A stretch of 54,074 nucleotides of DNA. Source: Nitrospinales bacterium. Its GTDB lineage: Bacteria > Nitrospinota_A > UBA7883 > JACRGQ01. Of this stretch, positions 19,938-29,195 are shown piece by piece (position 1 is the first letter of the stretch; every line of letters begins with the position of its first letter). The notes below the pieces were generated by a model. The model did not search any database, had not been told where the DNA came from, and was given only the letters and a program-made list of their open reading frames with translations. The position numbers were made by a program, and so were the translations under genes. The DNA is taken from assembly GCA_023248495.1 (NCBI GenBank), contig JAHFEK010000013.1, positions 1 through 54,074 of the forward strand. Direction: 5' to 3'.

Positions 19938-22295
19938 TTACAAAACTATTTTTTCCACCCCATCATCCCCCGCCGCCGCGGAATCTTCGGCGGATTCCTC
20001 GGTGTCGCGCGGGGCGTTAAAGGGTTTGGTGTAATCGCATTCCTTGACGGGGCACTTGAGCGACTGCTCGCCCCCCTTCTTGCCGCCGAAGACGAGAAAG
20101 GCGCTGTGGCATTTGGGGCAGGGCTCCTTCACCGGTTTTTCCCAACTGACGTAATCGCAATCCGGATAGGCCGAGCAGCCATAGAAGAATCGGCGGGCCT
20201 TGCTGCGGCGCTCCACCAGTTCCCCCTTGCCGCACTTGGGGCACTTGATGCCCATCGTCACCGGCTTGGTGGTTTTGCAGGTGGGATAGTCCTCGCAAGC
20301 GATAAACTTGCCGAACCGCCCGGAGCGCAAGGTCATATCCTTGCCGCAGGCGGGGCATTTGTCGCCGGTCTTTTCTGGTTCGGCGACGGTGAGGCCGTCT
20401 TCCTTCAGCGGTTTGGCGTTGCGGCACGCGGGATAGGCGCTGCACGCCATGAACCGGCCAAAACGGCCGCTTTTTATCACCATCGGCGCGCCGCATTTTT
20501 CGCAAATAACATCGGTCGGCTCGGCCATAACGCGCTGGGGCAGCGCGGCGTCGGCCTTTTCCAGCGCGATGCTGAAGGGGCCGTAAAATTCGCGCAACAG
20601 CTCGATCCAGTCCTTGGTCCCCTCTTCCACCTTGTCGAGGCCGTCTTCCATTTGCGCGGTGAATTGCAGATCGAGGATGGTGGGGAAGTGCTCCAGCAAC
20701 AGCTCGGTTATCATCCGGCCCAGTTCGGTCGGCTTGAGGCGGCGCTCTTCCAGCACCGCGTAATCGCGGCCGCGGATGGTCTCCATGATGGCGGCGTACG
20801 TGCTGGGGCGGCCAATCCCTTTTTCCTCCAGTTCCTTGATGAGCGACGCCTCGGAATAGCGCGGCGGGGGCTGCGTGAAATGCTGGTTCGGGGCGATCTC
20901 GGCCAGTTTCACCGCCTGGCCCTCTTCCACGTGGGGAATTTTGTTCTCTTCTTCCTCGGCGCCCTTCTCCTCCTCGTCATCCTTATAGACCTTGAGGAAA
21001 CCGGCGAACTTGAGCTGCGAGCCGGTGGCGCGCAGGGTGTATCTGCCGGCGGCGGTATCCACCGTGAGGGTGGCGATGATGGCGGGGGTCATCTGGCTGG
21101 CGACAAAGCGTTTCCAGATGAGATCGTACAGACGGTATTCTTCCGAGGTCAGGATTTTTTTCAGCGATTCGGGCGTGCGCGCCACCGAAGTGGGGCGGAT
21201 GGCCTCGTGCGCTTCCTGCGCGGATTTGCGGCTGGCGTAGCTATTCGCCTTTTCGGGCAGATAATCGCCGCCGATCTGTTCTTTTATGTATTGCCGCGCT
21301 TCGGCGATGGCGTCGTCCGATATGCGGGTGGAATCGGTGCGCATATAGGTGATGAGACCGACCGTTTCGCCGTGGCCGACATCCATGCCTTCATACAGCT
21401 TCTGCGCGATGCGCATGGTGCGCCCGGCGTTGAAGCGGTGGCGCTGCGAGGCGGCCTGCTGCAGGGTGCTGGTGATGAACGGCGCGGCGGCGTTGCGGCG
21501 GCGGTCTTTCAGTTCGATGGATGCGATTGTCAGCGGCGCGCGCTTAATCCCATCCACCGCGGCGGCGGCATCCGCCCCGTTATTGATCTCGAATTTTTTG
21601 CCGTCAATCTGATACAGCTTCGCCTCGAAGGTCTCGCCCGCCGTGTTGCCCAACAGGGCCTTGATGGACCAGTATTCCTTCGGGATGAACGCTTCGATTT
21701 CCTTTTCGCGGTCCACGATGATACGCATCGCCACGCTCTGCACGCGCCCGGCGGAAAGGCCGCTGCGCACTTTGGCCCACAGCAGCGGGCTTAATTTATA
21801 GCCCACCAGCCGGTCGAGGGCGCGCCGGGCCTGCTGGGCGCGCACCAGCGATTCGTTTATCTTCAGCGGGTTCTCGATGGCGGCCGTAACCGCCTTCTTG
21901 GTGATTTCGTTGAACATCACGCGGTATATTTTTTCCGGCGCGTTCACCACGTCGAATATGTGCTGCGCGATGGCCTCCCCTTCGCGGTCGGGGTCGGGCG
22001 CCAGATAGATGGTGTCGGCATGTTTGGCGGACGCTTTTAATTCCTTGATGACGGCCGCTTTTCCCTTGATGGTGACGTATTGCAGGGCGAAGTTGTTGTC
22101 CACGTCTATGCCCAGCTTGCTGCGGGGAAGGTCGCGGATGTGGCCGATGCTCGCTTTTACCTCGAAGCCGGAGCCGAGATATTTGCGGATGGTGGAAGCC
22201 TTCGCGGGCGATTCCACGATGACGAGGCTATAGCCCTTCTTTTTCGCCGTCTTCTTCTTGGCGGCGCTTTTTTCCTTTTTCTCTTTTTCAGCCAT
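19938..22295 (-). CDS. topA: DNA topoisomerase I
   Basis: SLVIVESPAKASTIRKYL, TYMRTDSTRIS, C-terminal zinc ribbons; start set at MAEKEKKEKS. Confidence 0.95.
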   Translation of the reverse strand: MAEKEKKEKSAAKKKTAKKKGYSLVIVESPAKASTIRKYLGSGFEVKASIGHIRDLPRSKLGIDVDNNFALQYVTIKGKAAVIKELKASAKHADTIYLAPDPDREGEAIAQHIFDVVNAPEKIYRVMFNEITKKAVTAAIENPLKINESLVRAQQARRALDRLVGYKLSPLLWAKVRSGLSAGRVQSVAMRIIVDREKEIEAFIPKEYWSIKALLGNTAGETFEAKLYQIDGKKFEINNGADAAAAVDGIKRAPLTIASIELKDRRRNAAAPFITSTLQQAASQRHRFNAGRTMRIAQKLYEGMDVGHGETVGLITYMRTDSTRISDDAIAEARQYIKEQIGGDYLPEKANSYASRKSAQEAHEAIRPTSVARTPESLKKILTSEEYRLYDLIWKRFVASQMTPAIIATLTVDTAAGRYTLRATGSQLKFAGFLKVYKDDEEEKGAEEEENKIPHVEEGQAVKLAEIAPNQHFTQPPPRYSEASLIKELEEKGIGRPSTYAAIMETIRGRDYAVLEERRLKPTELGRMITELLLEHFPTILDLQFTAQMEDGLDKVEEGTKDWIELLREFYGPFSIALEKADAALPQRVMAEPTDVICEKCGAPMVIKSGRFGRFMACSAYPACRNAKPLKEDGLTVAEPEKTGDKCPACGKDMTLRSGRFGKFIACEDYPTCKTTKPVTMGIKCPKCGKGELVERRSKARRFFYGCSAYPDCDYVSWEKPVKEPCPKCHSAFLVFGGKKGGEQSLKCPVKECDYTKPFNAPRDTEESAEDSAAAGDDGVEKIVL

Positions 22296-22460
22296 ACCGG
22301 AACCTGTATAAGAAACTTCATTGCACATTGCAAGGTATATTTTCCCGCCTTTCCCGCGGGACGGAGGAATGTCCGCCCCGGAAATGAGGTAGTATTAAGC
22401 TGTTTGGCTCACTGTTTATGCATGTGAAACGCGAACAAGCCAGAGGGTTAAAAAAGGGTG

Positions 22461-24395
22461 ATGAAGCATCGAATTATTTTCGCGGCGCTGCTGGCGTTTA
22501 CCGCGTTCACCGCCCTCCCGCGCCCCGGCCGCGCCGAAAAAGAAACGCCCCCGCCGCTGTCCTTCGAACCGCTGCCGATGCCCGCCACCGACGCCGAAAA
22601 AAGCGCCATCCGCATCACGCCCAAGGCCGTCACATACTGCTGCGGCGGCAGGCGGGTGGAATACCCCTTGGAATACCGCGTGCTCCTGCGCAGCGGCATG
22701 GCGGATAATAACGGGCACATCGCCGGCCTCATCACCGGCGCGGACGGCACGCCGGTAAAACAGGCGGACGGATCCCCCCGGATCAGCAACAGCCCGGACG
22801 CCAACGGCCTGATTACGGCGGGCGGCAACTATTACCTGTTCACCCATTTCCAAAACGCGCCGGGAGCCGTCTACCTCGCCGCTTTGGACGCGGACAAAGG
22901 CGGGAACCTCGCCGTGAAAGAATTCGCGCCCCTCGATTTCGGCGGCGTGGGGGGAACGGGGGGAACCGGCCCCGGAAACAACACCCCATGGGGCAGTCAT
23001 CTGGCTTCGGAAGATAATTACTGGATGGACGCCTACTGGTTCACCCCCGGCGCCGCGCCATACAGCTTCCAGCATTTTGAACGCTGCGCCAAAACGGAAA
23101 CCGGCGCGTTGACCGGCGGCTTCAAGCGGGCGGCGGATGAAGCGGATTTTTCGTGGTGGTGCGCCGGCGTGGAATCGGTGCGCGGCGGCGGCCCGGACAA
23201 TCCGGCCGTATTCAGCCCGTACCGCTATGGCTTCAATATCGAGCTGGCGGTGGACCGCAACGGCGCTCCTTCCATTAAAGACGGCGTAAAACGTTTTGCG
23301 ATGGGGCGCTTGGCCCCTGGGGCGGCGCTGGCAATGCCGGACCGCCGCACCGTTTACCTCACCGGTGGCGGGGCCTATTCCGGCTTTTTCATGTTCATCG
23401 CCGACGACCGGAGCGACCTCTCATCCGGCACGCTTTACATCGCCAAGTGGCGGCAACAGGTGCATGGGGCCGACATCAAATGGGTGCCGCTGGGACACGG
23501 CGCCGACAAGGAAATCGGGGCGATACTCGATCTTCAGCCCGATTTTTCCGACATCTTCGACGTGGGCGATCCGCTGGTATGCCCAGCCGGTTACCGCATC
23601 ATCAAGGCGGGGCCGGGCGGGGTCAATTGCCTCCGGTTGCGCGATGGCAAAAACGGCGGCGCAATCTCCCCCAAATTCGGCACGCGGATAAATCCGCTCA
23701 CGGCGGCGGCGTTTCTGGAGCCGCTGCGGTATGGCGCTCTGTTGGGCGGCACCACCGAATGGAATAACGCCAAAGGGCTGGCCTACGCCGAAGATCACCG
23801 CGCGCTGTTCATGGCGGTGGGCAGCATCAACGCCTCGATGCTCAACAACCTCGATCCGGTCAATGACATCCGTATGCCGAAAAACATCTGCGGCGCGGTG
23901 CTGCGTTTCAATCTGGGAGAGGCGCATGATACGGTGGGAAACAAAATCAAAAGCCGGTTCGCCGCCACGTGGACGGGGCAGGAGGCGTCGGGCGTGCCGC
24001 TTTCACCCGGCCTGCCGTATGCCGATGAGAACGCCTGCCATCCCGATTTCATCGCCGGCCCGGCCAATGTGCGGTACATAGACCACAACATCCTGTTAAT
24101 AGGCGAGGATGGCGAATTGCATTTCAACAACTACGCATGGGCGTATGACGTGAAACGCAAAACGCTCACCCGCATCGCCAGCGCGCCGGCGGGGGCCGGT
24201 ATCGCCGGGGATTTCGCGCCGCTGGATTCGTTAGCCCGGTTGTACATCTTCATGAACGTGGCGCACCCCTTGAAGGGCGCGGCGCTGAACGCCGAGGGAA
24301 AACAGGTAAACGGCCCGCTGCTGAACAACGCCACCGATCAGCAGCGTAAAGGCTACGTCGGCTACCTCTCCGGCCTCCCCGGCCTGGGGCGGTAA
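22461..24395 (+). CDS. Secreted protein, PhoX/DUF839-like
   Basis: Signal peptide MKHRIIFAALLAFTAFTALPRPGRA; TVYLTGGGAYSGFFMFIADDRSDLSSGTLYIAKW resembles PhoX/DUF839. Confidence 0.55.
   Translation: MKHRIIFAALLAFTAFTALPRPGRAEKETPPPLSFEPLPMPATDAEKSAIRITPKAVTYCCGGRRVEYPLEYRVLLRSGMADNNGHIAGLITGADGTPVKQADGSPRISNSPDANGLITAGGNYYLFTHFQNAPGAVYLAALDADKGGNLAVKEFAPLDFGGVGGTGGTGPGNNTPWGSHLASEDNYWMDAYWFTPGAAPYSFQHFERCAKTETGALTGGFKRAADEADFSWWCAGVESVRGGGPDNPAVFSPYRYGFNIELAVDRNGAPSIKDGVKRFAMGRLAPGAALAMPDRRTVYLTGGGAYSGFFMFIADDRSDLSSGTLYIAKWRQQVHGADIKWVPLGHGADKEIGAILDLQPDFSDIFDVGDPLVCPAGYRIIKAGPGGVNCLRLRDGKNGGAISPKFGTRINPLTAAAFLEPLRYGALLGGTTEWNNAKGLAYAEDHRALFMAVGSINASMLNNLDPVNDIRMPKNICGAVLRFNLGEAHDTVGNKIKSRFAATWTGQEASGVPLSPGLPYADENACHPDFIAGPANVRYIDHNILLIGEDGELHFNNYAWAYDVKRKTLTRIASAPAGAGIAGDFAPLDSLARLYIFMNVAHPLKGAALNAEGKQVNGPLLNNATDQQRKGYVGYLSGLPGLGR
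24343..24393 (+). repeat. 51-bp direct repeat, copy 1 (3' end of the PhoX-like CDS)
   Basis: agcgtaaaggctacgtcggctacctctccggcctccccggcctggggcggt; 50/51 identical to 24863-24913. Confidence 0.97.
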
Positions 24396-24433
24396 AGGCG
24401 TGTTATCATTGTGAATACCAACAAGGAGGATTC

Positions 24434-24655
24434 ATGAAACGTCAGCTTACCGCGATCATCGAACGCGAAGGGAATGGGTATGTGGCTTTGTGCCCGGAGC
24501 TGGATATAGCCAGCCAAGGGGATTCCGTCGAGGGGGCCAAAGCCAACCTGCAGGAGGCTGTGGAGCTTTTCTTTGAGACCGCCAGTCCCACCGAGATAAA
24601 AGACCGGCTCCACGATGAAGTGTTCATAACCCGCCTTGAGGTATCTGTTGGATAA
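24434..24655 (+). CDS. hicB: HicB-like antitoxin
   Basis: MKRQLTAIIEREGNGYVALCPELDIASQGDSVEGAKANLQEAVELFFE; AGGAGG ribosome-binding site. Confidence 0.88.
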   Translation: MKRQLTAIIEREGNGYVALCPELDIASQGDSVEGAKANLQEAVELFFETASPTEIKDRLHDEVFITRLEVSVG

Positions 24656-24869
24656 ACCGCGCCGGTTTTCCGGACGTGAGCTGTGCGCCCTGCTAAAGAG
24701 CCATGGTTTTTTGGAGGTGCGTCAGCGCGGCAGTCATATCATCATGCAAAAACAGATGGGTGAATCAACCATCACCGTGCCGGTGCCCAACCACAAAGAA
24801 ATCCGTATCGGGACGCTGAAATCCATTATCCGTCAATCAAAAATCCCCCATGAGCATTTCGAAGCGTAA
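24636..24869 (+). CDS. hicA: HicA-like mRNA interferase toxin
   Basis: LLKSHGFLEVRQRGSHIIMQ (GSHxxxxx) and VPVPNHKEIRIGTLKSIIRQ dsRBD-like HicA fold. Confidence 0.88.
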   Translation: MRYLLDKPRRFSGRELCALLKSHGFLEVRQRGSHIIMQKQMGESTITVPVPNHKEIRIGTLKSIIRQSKIPHEHFEA

Positions 24870-24913
24870 AGGCTACGTCGGCTACCTCTCCGGCCTCCCC
24901 GGCCTAGGGCGGT
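24863..24913 (+). repeat. 51-bp direct repeat, copy 2 (contains the hicA stop)
   Basis: One mismatch to 24343-24393. Confidence 0.97.
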
Positions 24914-24925
24914 GAATGAATAATT

Positions 24926-25045
24926 TGTCATGCCCGCGAAGGCGGACATCCAGTCTTTTTCATGGTGGGTATACATTTTAATGTGTACGTTGGCGCGAAG
25001 CGCCAAGAAAGAGGGAGTCATTGCCTTCGGCATGATGTACCAAGA
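24926..25045. repeat. Multi-hairpin intergenic element, copy 3
   Basis: GTATACATT-TT-AATGTGTAC (24969-24988), TTGGCGC-GAA-GCGCCAA (24990-25006), TCATTGCC-TTC-GGCATGA (25018-25035); preceded by TGTCATGCCCGCGAAGGCGGACATCCAG. Confidence 0.75.
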
Positions 25046-25056
25046 AGATTTTGAAA

Positions 25057-25086
25057 ATTGGTGCGCCCGACTGGATTTGAACCAGT
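25057..25086. repeat. attL: duplicated 3' end of tRNA-Arg
   Basis: attggtgcgcccgactggatttgaaccagt, identical to 49563-49592. Confidence 0.95.
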
Positions 25087-25112
25087 CAAGCACACTTTAA
25101 ACGAATTATAAA

Positions 25113-26330
25113 TCAAATAGTTGCGTTGCGTTTTTTGCCTTTGGTAACGGTTTGGTAACGACGACCAAGAATGCCGGCGTATCGGCTGGCCGTTATTTGA
25201 GCATAATGCCGCTTCAAAATTTCGGGGGAGTTCCCCAACATGTCACTAATGATTTTGGTGTCGATGCCGTTATTGATAAGGCGCGTGGCGACGGTCTTCC
25301 GCATCCCCTCGGTGATGGAAACATACCGCACACCCGACTTCTTGATCCCTTGCTCCCATTGATAACGGAGTTCTTCTTCCGTGTAATAGTTTCCGGTGAC
25401 AGAGTTGGAAAAGACATACCCGGCGATCCTGTTCTTCGCGGCCGACACGATAATCGGCTCGATCTCGTCGTCAATGGGGAGTGGACGCCCACGCTTCGTC
25501 TTGGTGGTGGACAGTTCACCGGAGTTGTTGAACGCGCTCTGTATAAGAATGACCCCCGCTTTCAGGTCTACATCCTGCACCCTGAGAGCGCGGGCCTCGG
25601 ACGGTCTGCAACCGCACCACGCCATGAACTCAAATATGGGTGAATGAGCGGCTGGAATGGCGTCAATCACTTTCCGTTGCTCTTCATCCGTGTAGAACTT
25701 GATGTGCCCTTCCGGAATATGCGGAGCCAACGGCAGAGTCGGAACATGAGGAATGTACTCCAACCGATGCGCCCAACGCATGAACGCGCCGATGTTCGCC
25801 AAATGGTTCTTTACACTTTTGGGCTTCCACGATACGGCTATCCAGTCGCCGTTTTCATCCTTTATTCTCTTTTTCGGCAGTTTGTTAAAGTGCGCTTGCA
25901 GGTGGAAAGCGCGAATGTCCCGCACATCTTCAACGTGGCTTTCATCGAGATAGGCGGTGAAATAGCCGAGGTCTCGGCGTATATCCACAAGTTGCATTTT
26001 GCCAAGCCGCCCATGCTCAATATCTTTTATCCTGGATTCAATATAAGCCGCCGTTACATTCGGAATGGAAAAGCGGTTTTTATGGATTGGTTTGTATCTG
26101 GTGGGATCATGTTTATGCGCCTGGATTTCATTGTCGACAGCGACAAGGATCTTAACTGCGCGCTCATAGGCTTCGGTCTTGTTGCCGTAATCTGTGAATG
26201 ATTTGCCTGACAAATCCGAGCAGATGTAGTGACGAAGGCCGCCGAAGTCGTACCAGACGGTGAACTCGCGCTGGACAAAAGAGCCGTCAGCCGCCTTCTT
26301 GCACCTTTTTAAGCTAACGCCACCCCGCAT
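25113..26330 (-). CDS. int: Site-specific tyrosine integrase
   Basis: WCGCRPSEARALRVQDVDL (catalytic R), RKTVATRLINNGIDTKIISDMLGNSPEILKRHYAQI (Y nucleophile); next to attL; likely start at MRGGVSLKRCKK. Confidence 0.92.
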   Translation of the reverse strand: MRGGVSLKRCKKAADGSFVQREFTVWYDFGGLRHYICSDLSGKSFTDYGNKTEAYERAVKILVAVDNEIQAHKHDPTRYKPIHKNRFSIPNVTAAYIESRIKDIEHGRLGKMQLVDIRRDLGYFTAYLDESHVEDVRDIRAFHLQAHFNKLPKKRIKDENGDWIAVSWKPKSVKNHLANIGAFMRWAHRLEYIPHVPTLPLAPHIPEGHIKFYTDEEQRKVIDAIPAAHSPIFEFMAWCGCRPSEARALRVQDVDLKAGVILIQSAFNNSGELSTTKTKRGRPLPIDDEIEPIIVSAAKNRIAGYVFSNSVTGNYYTEEELRYQWEQGIKKSGVRYVSITEGMRKTVATRLINNGIDTKIISDMLGNSPEILKRHYAQITASRYAGILGRRYQTVTKGKKRNATI

Positions 26331-26384
26331 AATGGCCAAGTTTACCACCACGTTCCCAGGGGTGCAAGCGCGGGAGGTTCGCAT

Positions 26385-26855
26385 TTACCGCGCCTCTATC
26401 CCGAATAAAGGGACAATCAAGGTTCCGGCCAACGTGGTGCTTGGCATTGCGGTCAGTATCGGGAAAATGAATTCGGCGGTTCTCAAAAAGTTTGCCATCC
26501 CGCGTTTACCGACCATACCGGTTAAATATCGAAGGTAAGAGTTAAGGATGTCCCCTTCTCGCGGATATTGGACGGGCATTACCGGGACAAAATCCGTGCA
26601 AAAGGCGGCAACTGCATACGTAGGTTTAAGACAGTGCCACTTTCTGATATCGGCGCGACTACACCCCATTTCGGGTGCCACGGCGGAAAGGAGGTTTTCG
26701 CAAGTGAACCTTTGTTCCAGGAATTCGCGTATTCGTCTCTGCGCGAAGTCCCACCTCAAATCGGGCGGCTCTGTGCAGACTTGGCCAGCTTTCTTAGCGG
26801 CGTCTTGTAAAGCAGGGCGCTTTACGTTCAGGTTTCTGGTTTTTACTCCACTCAT
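26385..26855 (-). CDS. Hypothetical protein
   Basis: 156-aa ORF upstream of int; no recognised domain. Confidence 0.35.
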   Translation of the reverse strand: MSGVKTRNLNVKRPALQDAAKKAGQVCTEPPDLRWDFAQRRIREFLEQRFTCENLLSAVAPEMGCSRADIRKWHCLKPTYAVAAFCTDFVPVMPVQYPREGDILNSYLRYLTGMVGKRGMANFLRTAEFIFPILTAMPSTTLAGTLIVPLFGIEAR

Positions 26856-26991
26856 GGCCGCCCAATTCTCAAATTGGGAAATATTCTGGCCACGCTGAAA
26901 GGAAAAAGTACGACCGTAATTCCCACTTTGACACCCCGGTTAAATTGTTTAATAAAGTTGCGTGTTGTCAGGTTTTAGGTAAACTTTTTTC

Positions 26992-27189
26992 TCAATAAGT
27001 ACGCTTCTGGAATGGCTGCAAGCAATAATCGATCTCCTCCCTGTCAAAAAACAGGACGGTTTCGCCAACCTTGATTGATGGCATTGCTCTGTGGCCACCC
27101 CGTTCGTAAATCGTTTCAATAGGGACAGCCAGGTAGGAGCCAACTTCTTTTGTCTTCACGTTTGCTCTCTTTTCGGTCATTTCTTCCAT
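26992..27189 (-). CDS. Excisionase-like HTH (MerR/HTH_17) DNA-binding protein
   Basis: KEVGSYLAVPIETIYERGGHRAMPSIKVGETVLFFDREEIDYCL. Confidence 0.7.
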   Translation of the reverse strand: MEEMTEKRANVKTKEVGSYLAVPIETIYERGGHRAMPSIKVGETVLFFDREEIDYCLQPFQKRTY

Positions 27190-27857
27190 GCTTCAACCGC
27201 ATTTTTTGTTGTCAAAATCGTGTCAGGGGCATGAGGGCCGAAGCATGGAGGCTTCACGATCAACGGAGACCTCTTAAGCTGGTGCAGCTCAGCTATCACC
27301 TGATTGCCGGAAATGACTTTGTGTCGGAGAGTCGAATTTGGGCCTTCGTGTTCTAGCAACTCCCTTACGGTCGTAATACCAGCAGTTGCACAGACGCTAT
27401 GAACCGCAATTGAACGACGCAGGCAGTGAGGGTATCTTTTGCGTCGGTTGGTAAATTCCGCCTTGTCGTAGTATTTGCGGTAAAGGGCAAAGACCATGTT
27501 TCTGGATATCGGCTTGTGTTCTCCTGAGGGGAATAGGTAGATGGATATTTCTTTTCTTTGGCAGAGGTATATTTTCAGGATGTCTTTTATTTCAGCGGGA
27601 AGATCATAGACCTCGGATTGGGATTTTGTGACCCTTGTGATGCTGATGAGGTTGTTCGCAAGGTTGAGGTCATCAACGAGGAGGAGGCCAACTTCAGAAG
27701 CTCTTAACCCGTAGCGATAGATGAGATTGAACATGACGAAATCCTGATAATTGTCGACAGCCCCAAAGAACTTAATGAGCTCTTCCCGTAATAGGTGTTT
27801 GAGAGCAGGGCCTGAATGACGAGACAATTTCCTGTCCATTGTTTCCAAATCCTCCAT
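27177..27857 (-). CDS. Tyrosine recombinase paralog lacking the catalytic Tyr
   Basis: LRASEVGLL, HCLRRSIAVH, LLEHEGPNSTLRHKV (His in place of Tyr); homologous to 27958-28719. Confidence 0.8.
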   Translation of the reverse strand: MEDLETMDRKLSRHSGPALKHLLREELIKFFGAVDNYQDFVMFNLIYRYGLRASEVGLLLVDDLNLANNLISITRVTKSQSEVYDLPAEIKDILKIYLCQRKEISIYLFPSGEHKPISRNMVFALYRKYYDKAEFTNRRKRYPHCLRRSIAVHSVCATAGITTVRELLEHEGPNSTLRHKVISGNQVIAELHQLKRSPLIVKPPCFGPHAPDTILTTKNAVEAWKK

Positions 27858-27957
27858 AAAGCGATTAATGTTTTTGACCTGCGTACAATAGATGTTGCAA
27901 TTCTTGATCTCAGTTATTGTTTGGGGTTGCTCATTCTTTTTTTCCTCCGGTTAAAAA

Positions 27958-28719
27958 TTATTCAATTTCGTGCTTAAACTTGACTGGCGTGAAGCTGGGA
28001 ATCATCGGGAACGGCGCTGCTTCTTTTGCTTTTATTAACACTGGGCTCTTTCGCGTCTTTTTGCCCTTTTTTGCCGTTTTGAATCGGGGGTAAGTTTCTG
28101 GGGCTATGTTTACGATCATGCCGGATTGATTTATCTTTTCGAAGTCCTCCTTCCTTTTTCGCTCGGATACATTCACATACCATAAGGTTGAATTTATGCT
28201 TTTATGCCCGAGCATCCGCTTTACCGTCATGAGATTGACGTCCGCGTCGTTTAGGTGCACGGCTAGACTATGACGCAAACAGTGCGGGTGCCGCTTTGAA
28301 GGGTTTTTCAGGCCCGCCAAATCATAATACTTTCGATAAAGATGGAAAACATGTTGACGGCTTATCGGCCTTCTTCGTCTGGTGGAGAAAATGCATTCTG
28401 TTTGGTTCATTCTCGAGCTTAAGTATTTTATTAAGTACATTCTTGAATCAGGATACAAAACATAAACATGGGATGCTGACTTCTTGAGGCGGTGAATAAA
28501 GATTTGATTTGTCTCAAAGTCGATATCTTTCAGATTAAGAAGTCCAATCTCTGAAGCCCTAAGCCCAAACTTGTATGTCAAATCAAACATCGCCATATCC
28601 CTTGGGTCTTTTATGACCAAGAAAAATGCGATGAGTTCTTCTTGGGTAAGATATTTCGGTTCATTTTTCTGATATCCTAAAAATCGCGATTCATTCATTG
28701 TGCTGGCCCTTTCCTTCAA
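27958..28719 (-). CDS. Tyrosine recombinase (XerC/D-like)
   Basis: GLRASEIGLL, HCLRHSLAVH, MLGHKSINSTLWYVNV: catalytic R, HxxR, H and Y present. Confidence 0.88.
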   Translation of the reverse strand: MKERASTMNESRFLGYQKNEPKYLTQEELIAFFLVIKDPRDMAMFDLTYKFGLRASEIGLLNLKDIDFETNQIFIHRLKKSASHVYVLYPDSRMYLIKYLSSRMNQTECIFSTRRRRPISRQHVFHLYRKYYDLAGLKNPSKRHPHCLRHSLAVHLNDADVNLMTVKRMLGHKSINSTLWYVNVSERKRKEDFEKINQSGMIVNIAPETYPRFKTAKKGKKTRKSPVLIKAKEAAPFPMIPSFTPVKFKHEIE

Positions 28720-29195
28720 AAATGTTTTCGTTGTTGCCCATTTATAAAAGCAATGCCGGTGCCAAATTTATTGCGCGGTTAACGGTTTGAATAGTTAGAC
28801 CTTTGCCAGTTTTATTAAAAAGCAGAACATACAGTTTGGTGCGTTTTCCGTACTTTAAGTACGTTTTTCGCCCCTGCATCAATGAAAAATCCACATCAGC
28901 ATGACCGGATCGTTGGCTGTATTGATGCTCGGAGAACGATGATGGGTGAGATCGTCCATGCCCAGCAGGCTTAACTCAAAATACCCTATCCCGCCCAAGG
29001 GCGACTACAGGATATCCGGGGAGCGGCAATGACTCCGCAGTACGCAGAATCCCAAAAATGCAGTTTTTTCGGCCATGCGAACGGTTTTTGATAATGCTTC
29101 GAAGCGTTTATTAAGGAGGCGCGCTTCAACTGATGGAGGGAAGGTGGGCTGGAGTCGATGTGCTTGCCGCGCCAATTCGGCGCAGACCTTTTTAG

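Noticed and set aside
19896-21794. 632-aa + strand ORF
   Set aside because: Antisense to topA; high-GC mirror ORF with no recognisable domain.
25057-25086. Second tRNA gene at the left island end
   Set aside because: Only the 3' 28 nt or so of tRNA-Arg is present; it is an att remnant.
25113-28719. RIT (recombinase-in-trio) element
   Set aside because: Three tyrosine recombinases are present, but int is separated from the paralogous pair and they do not form overlapping trio genes.
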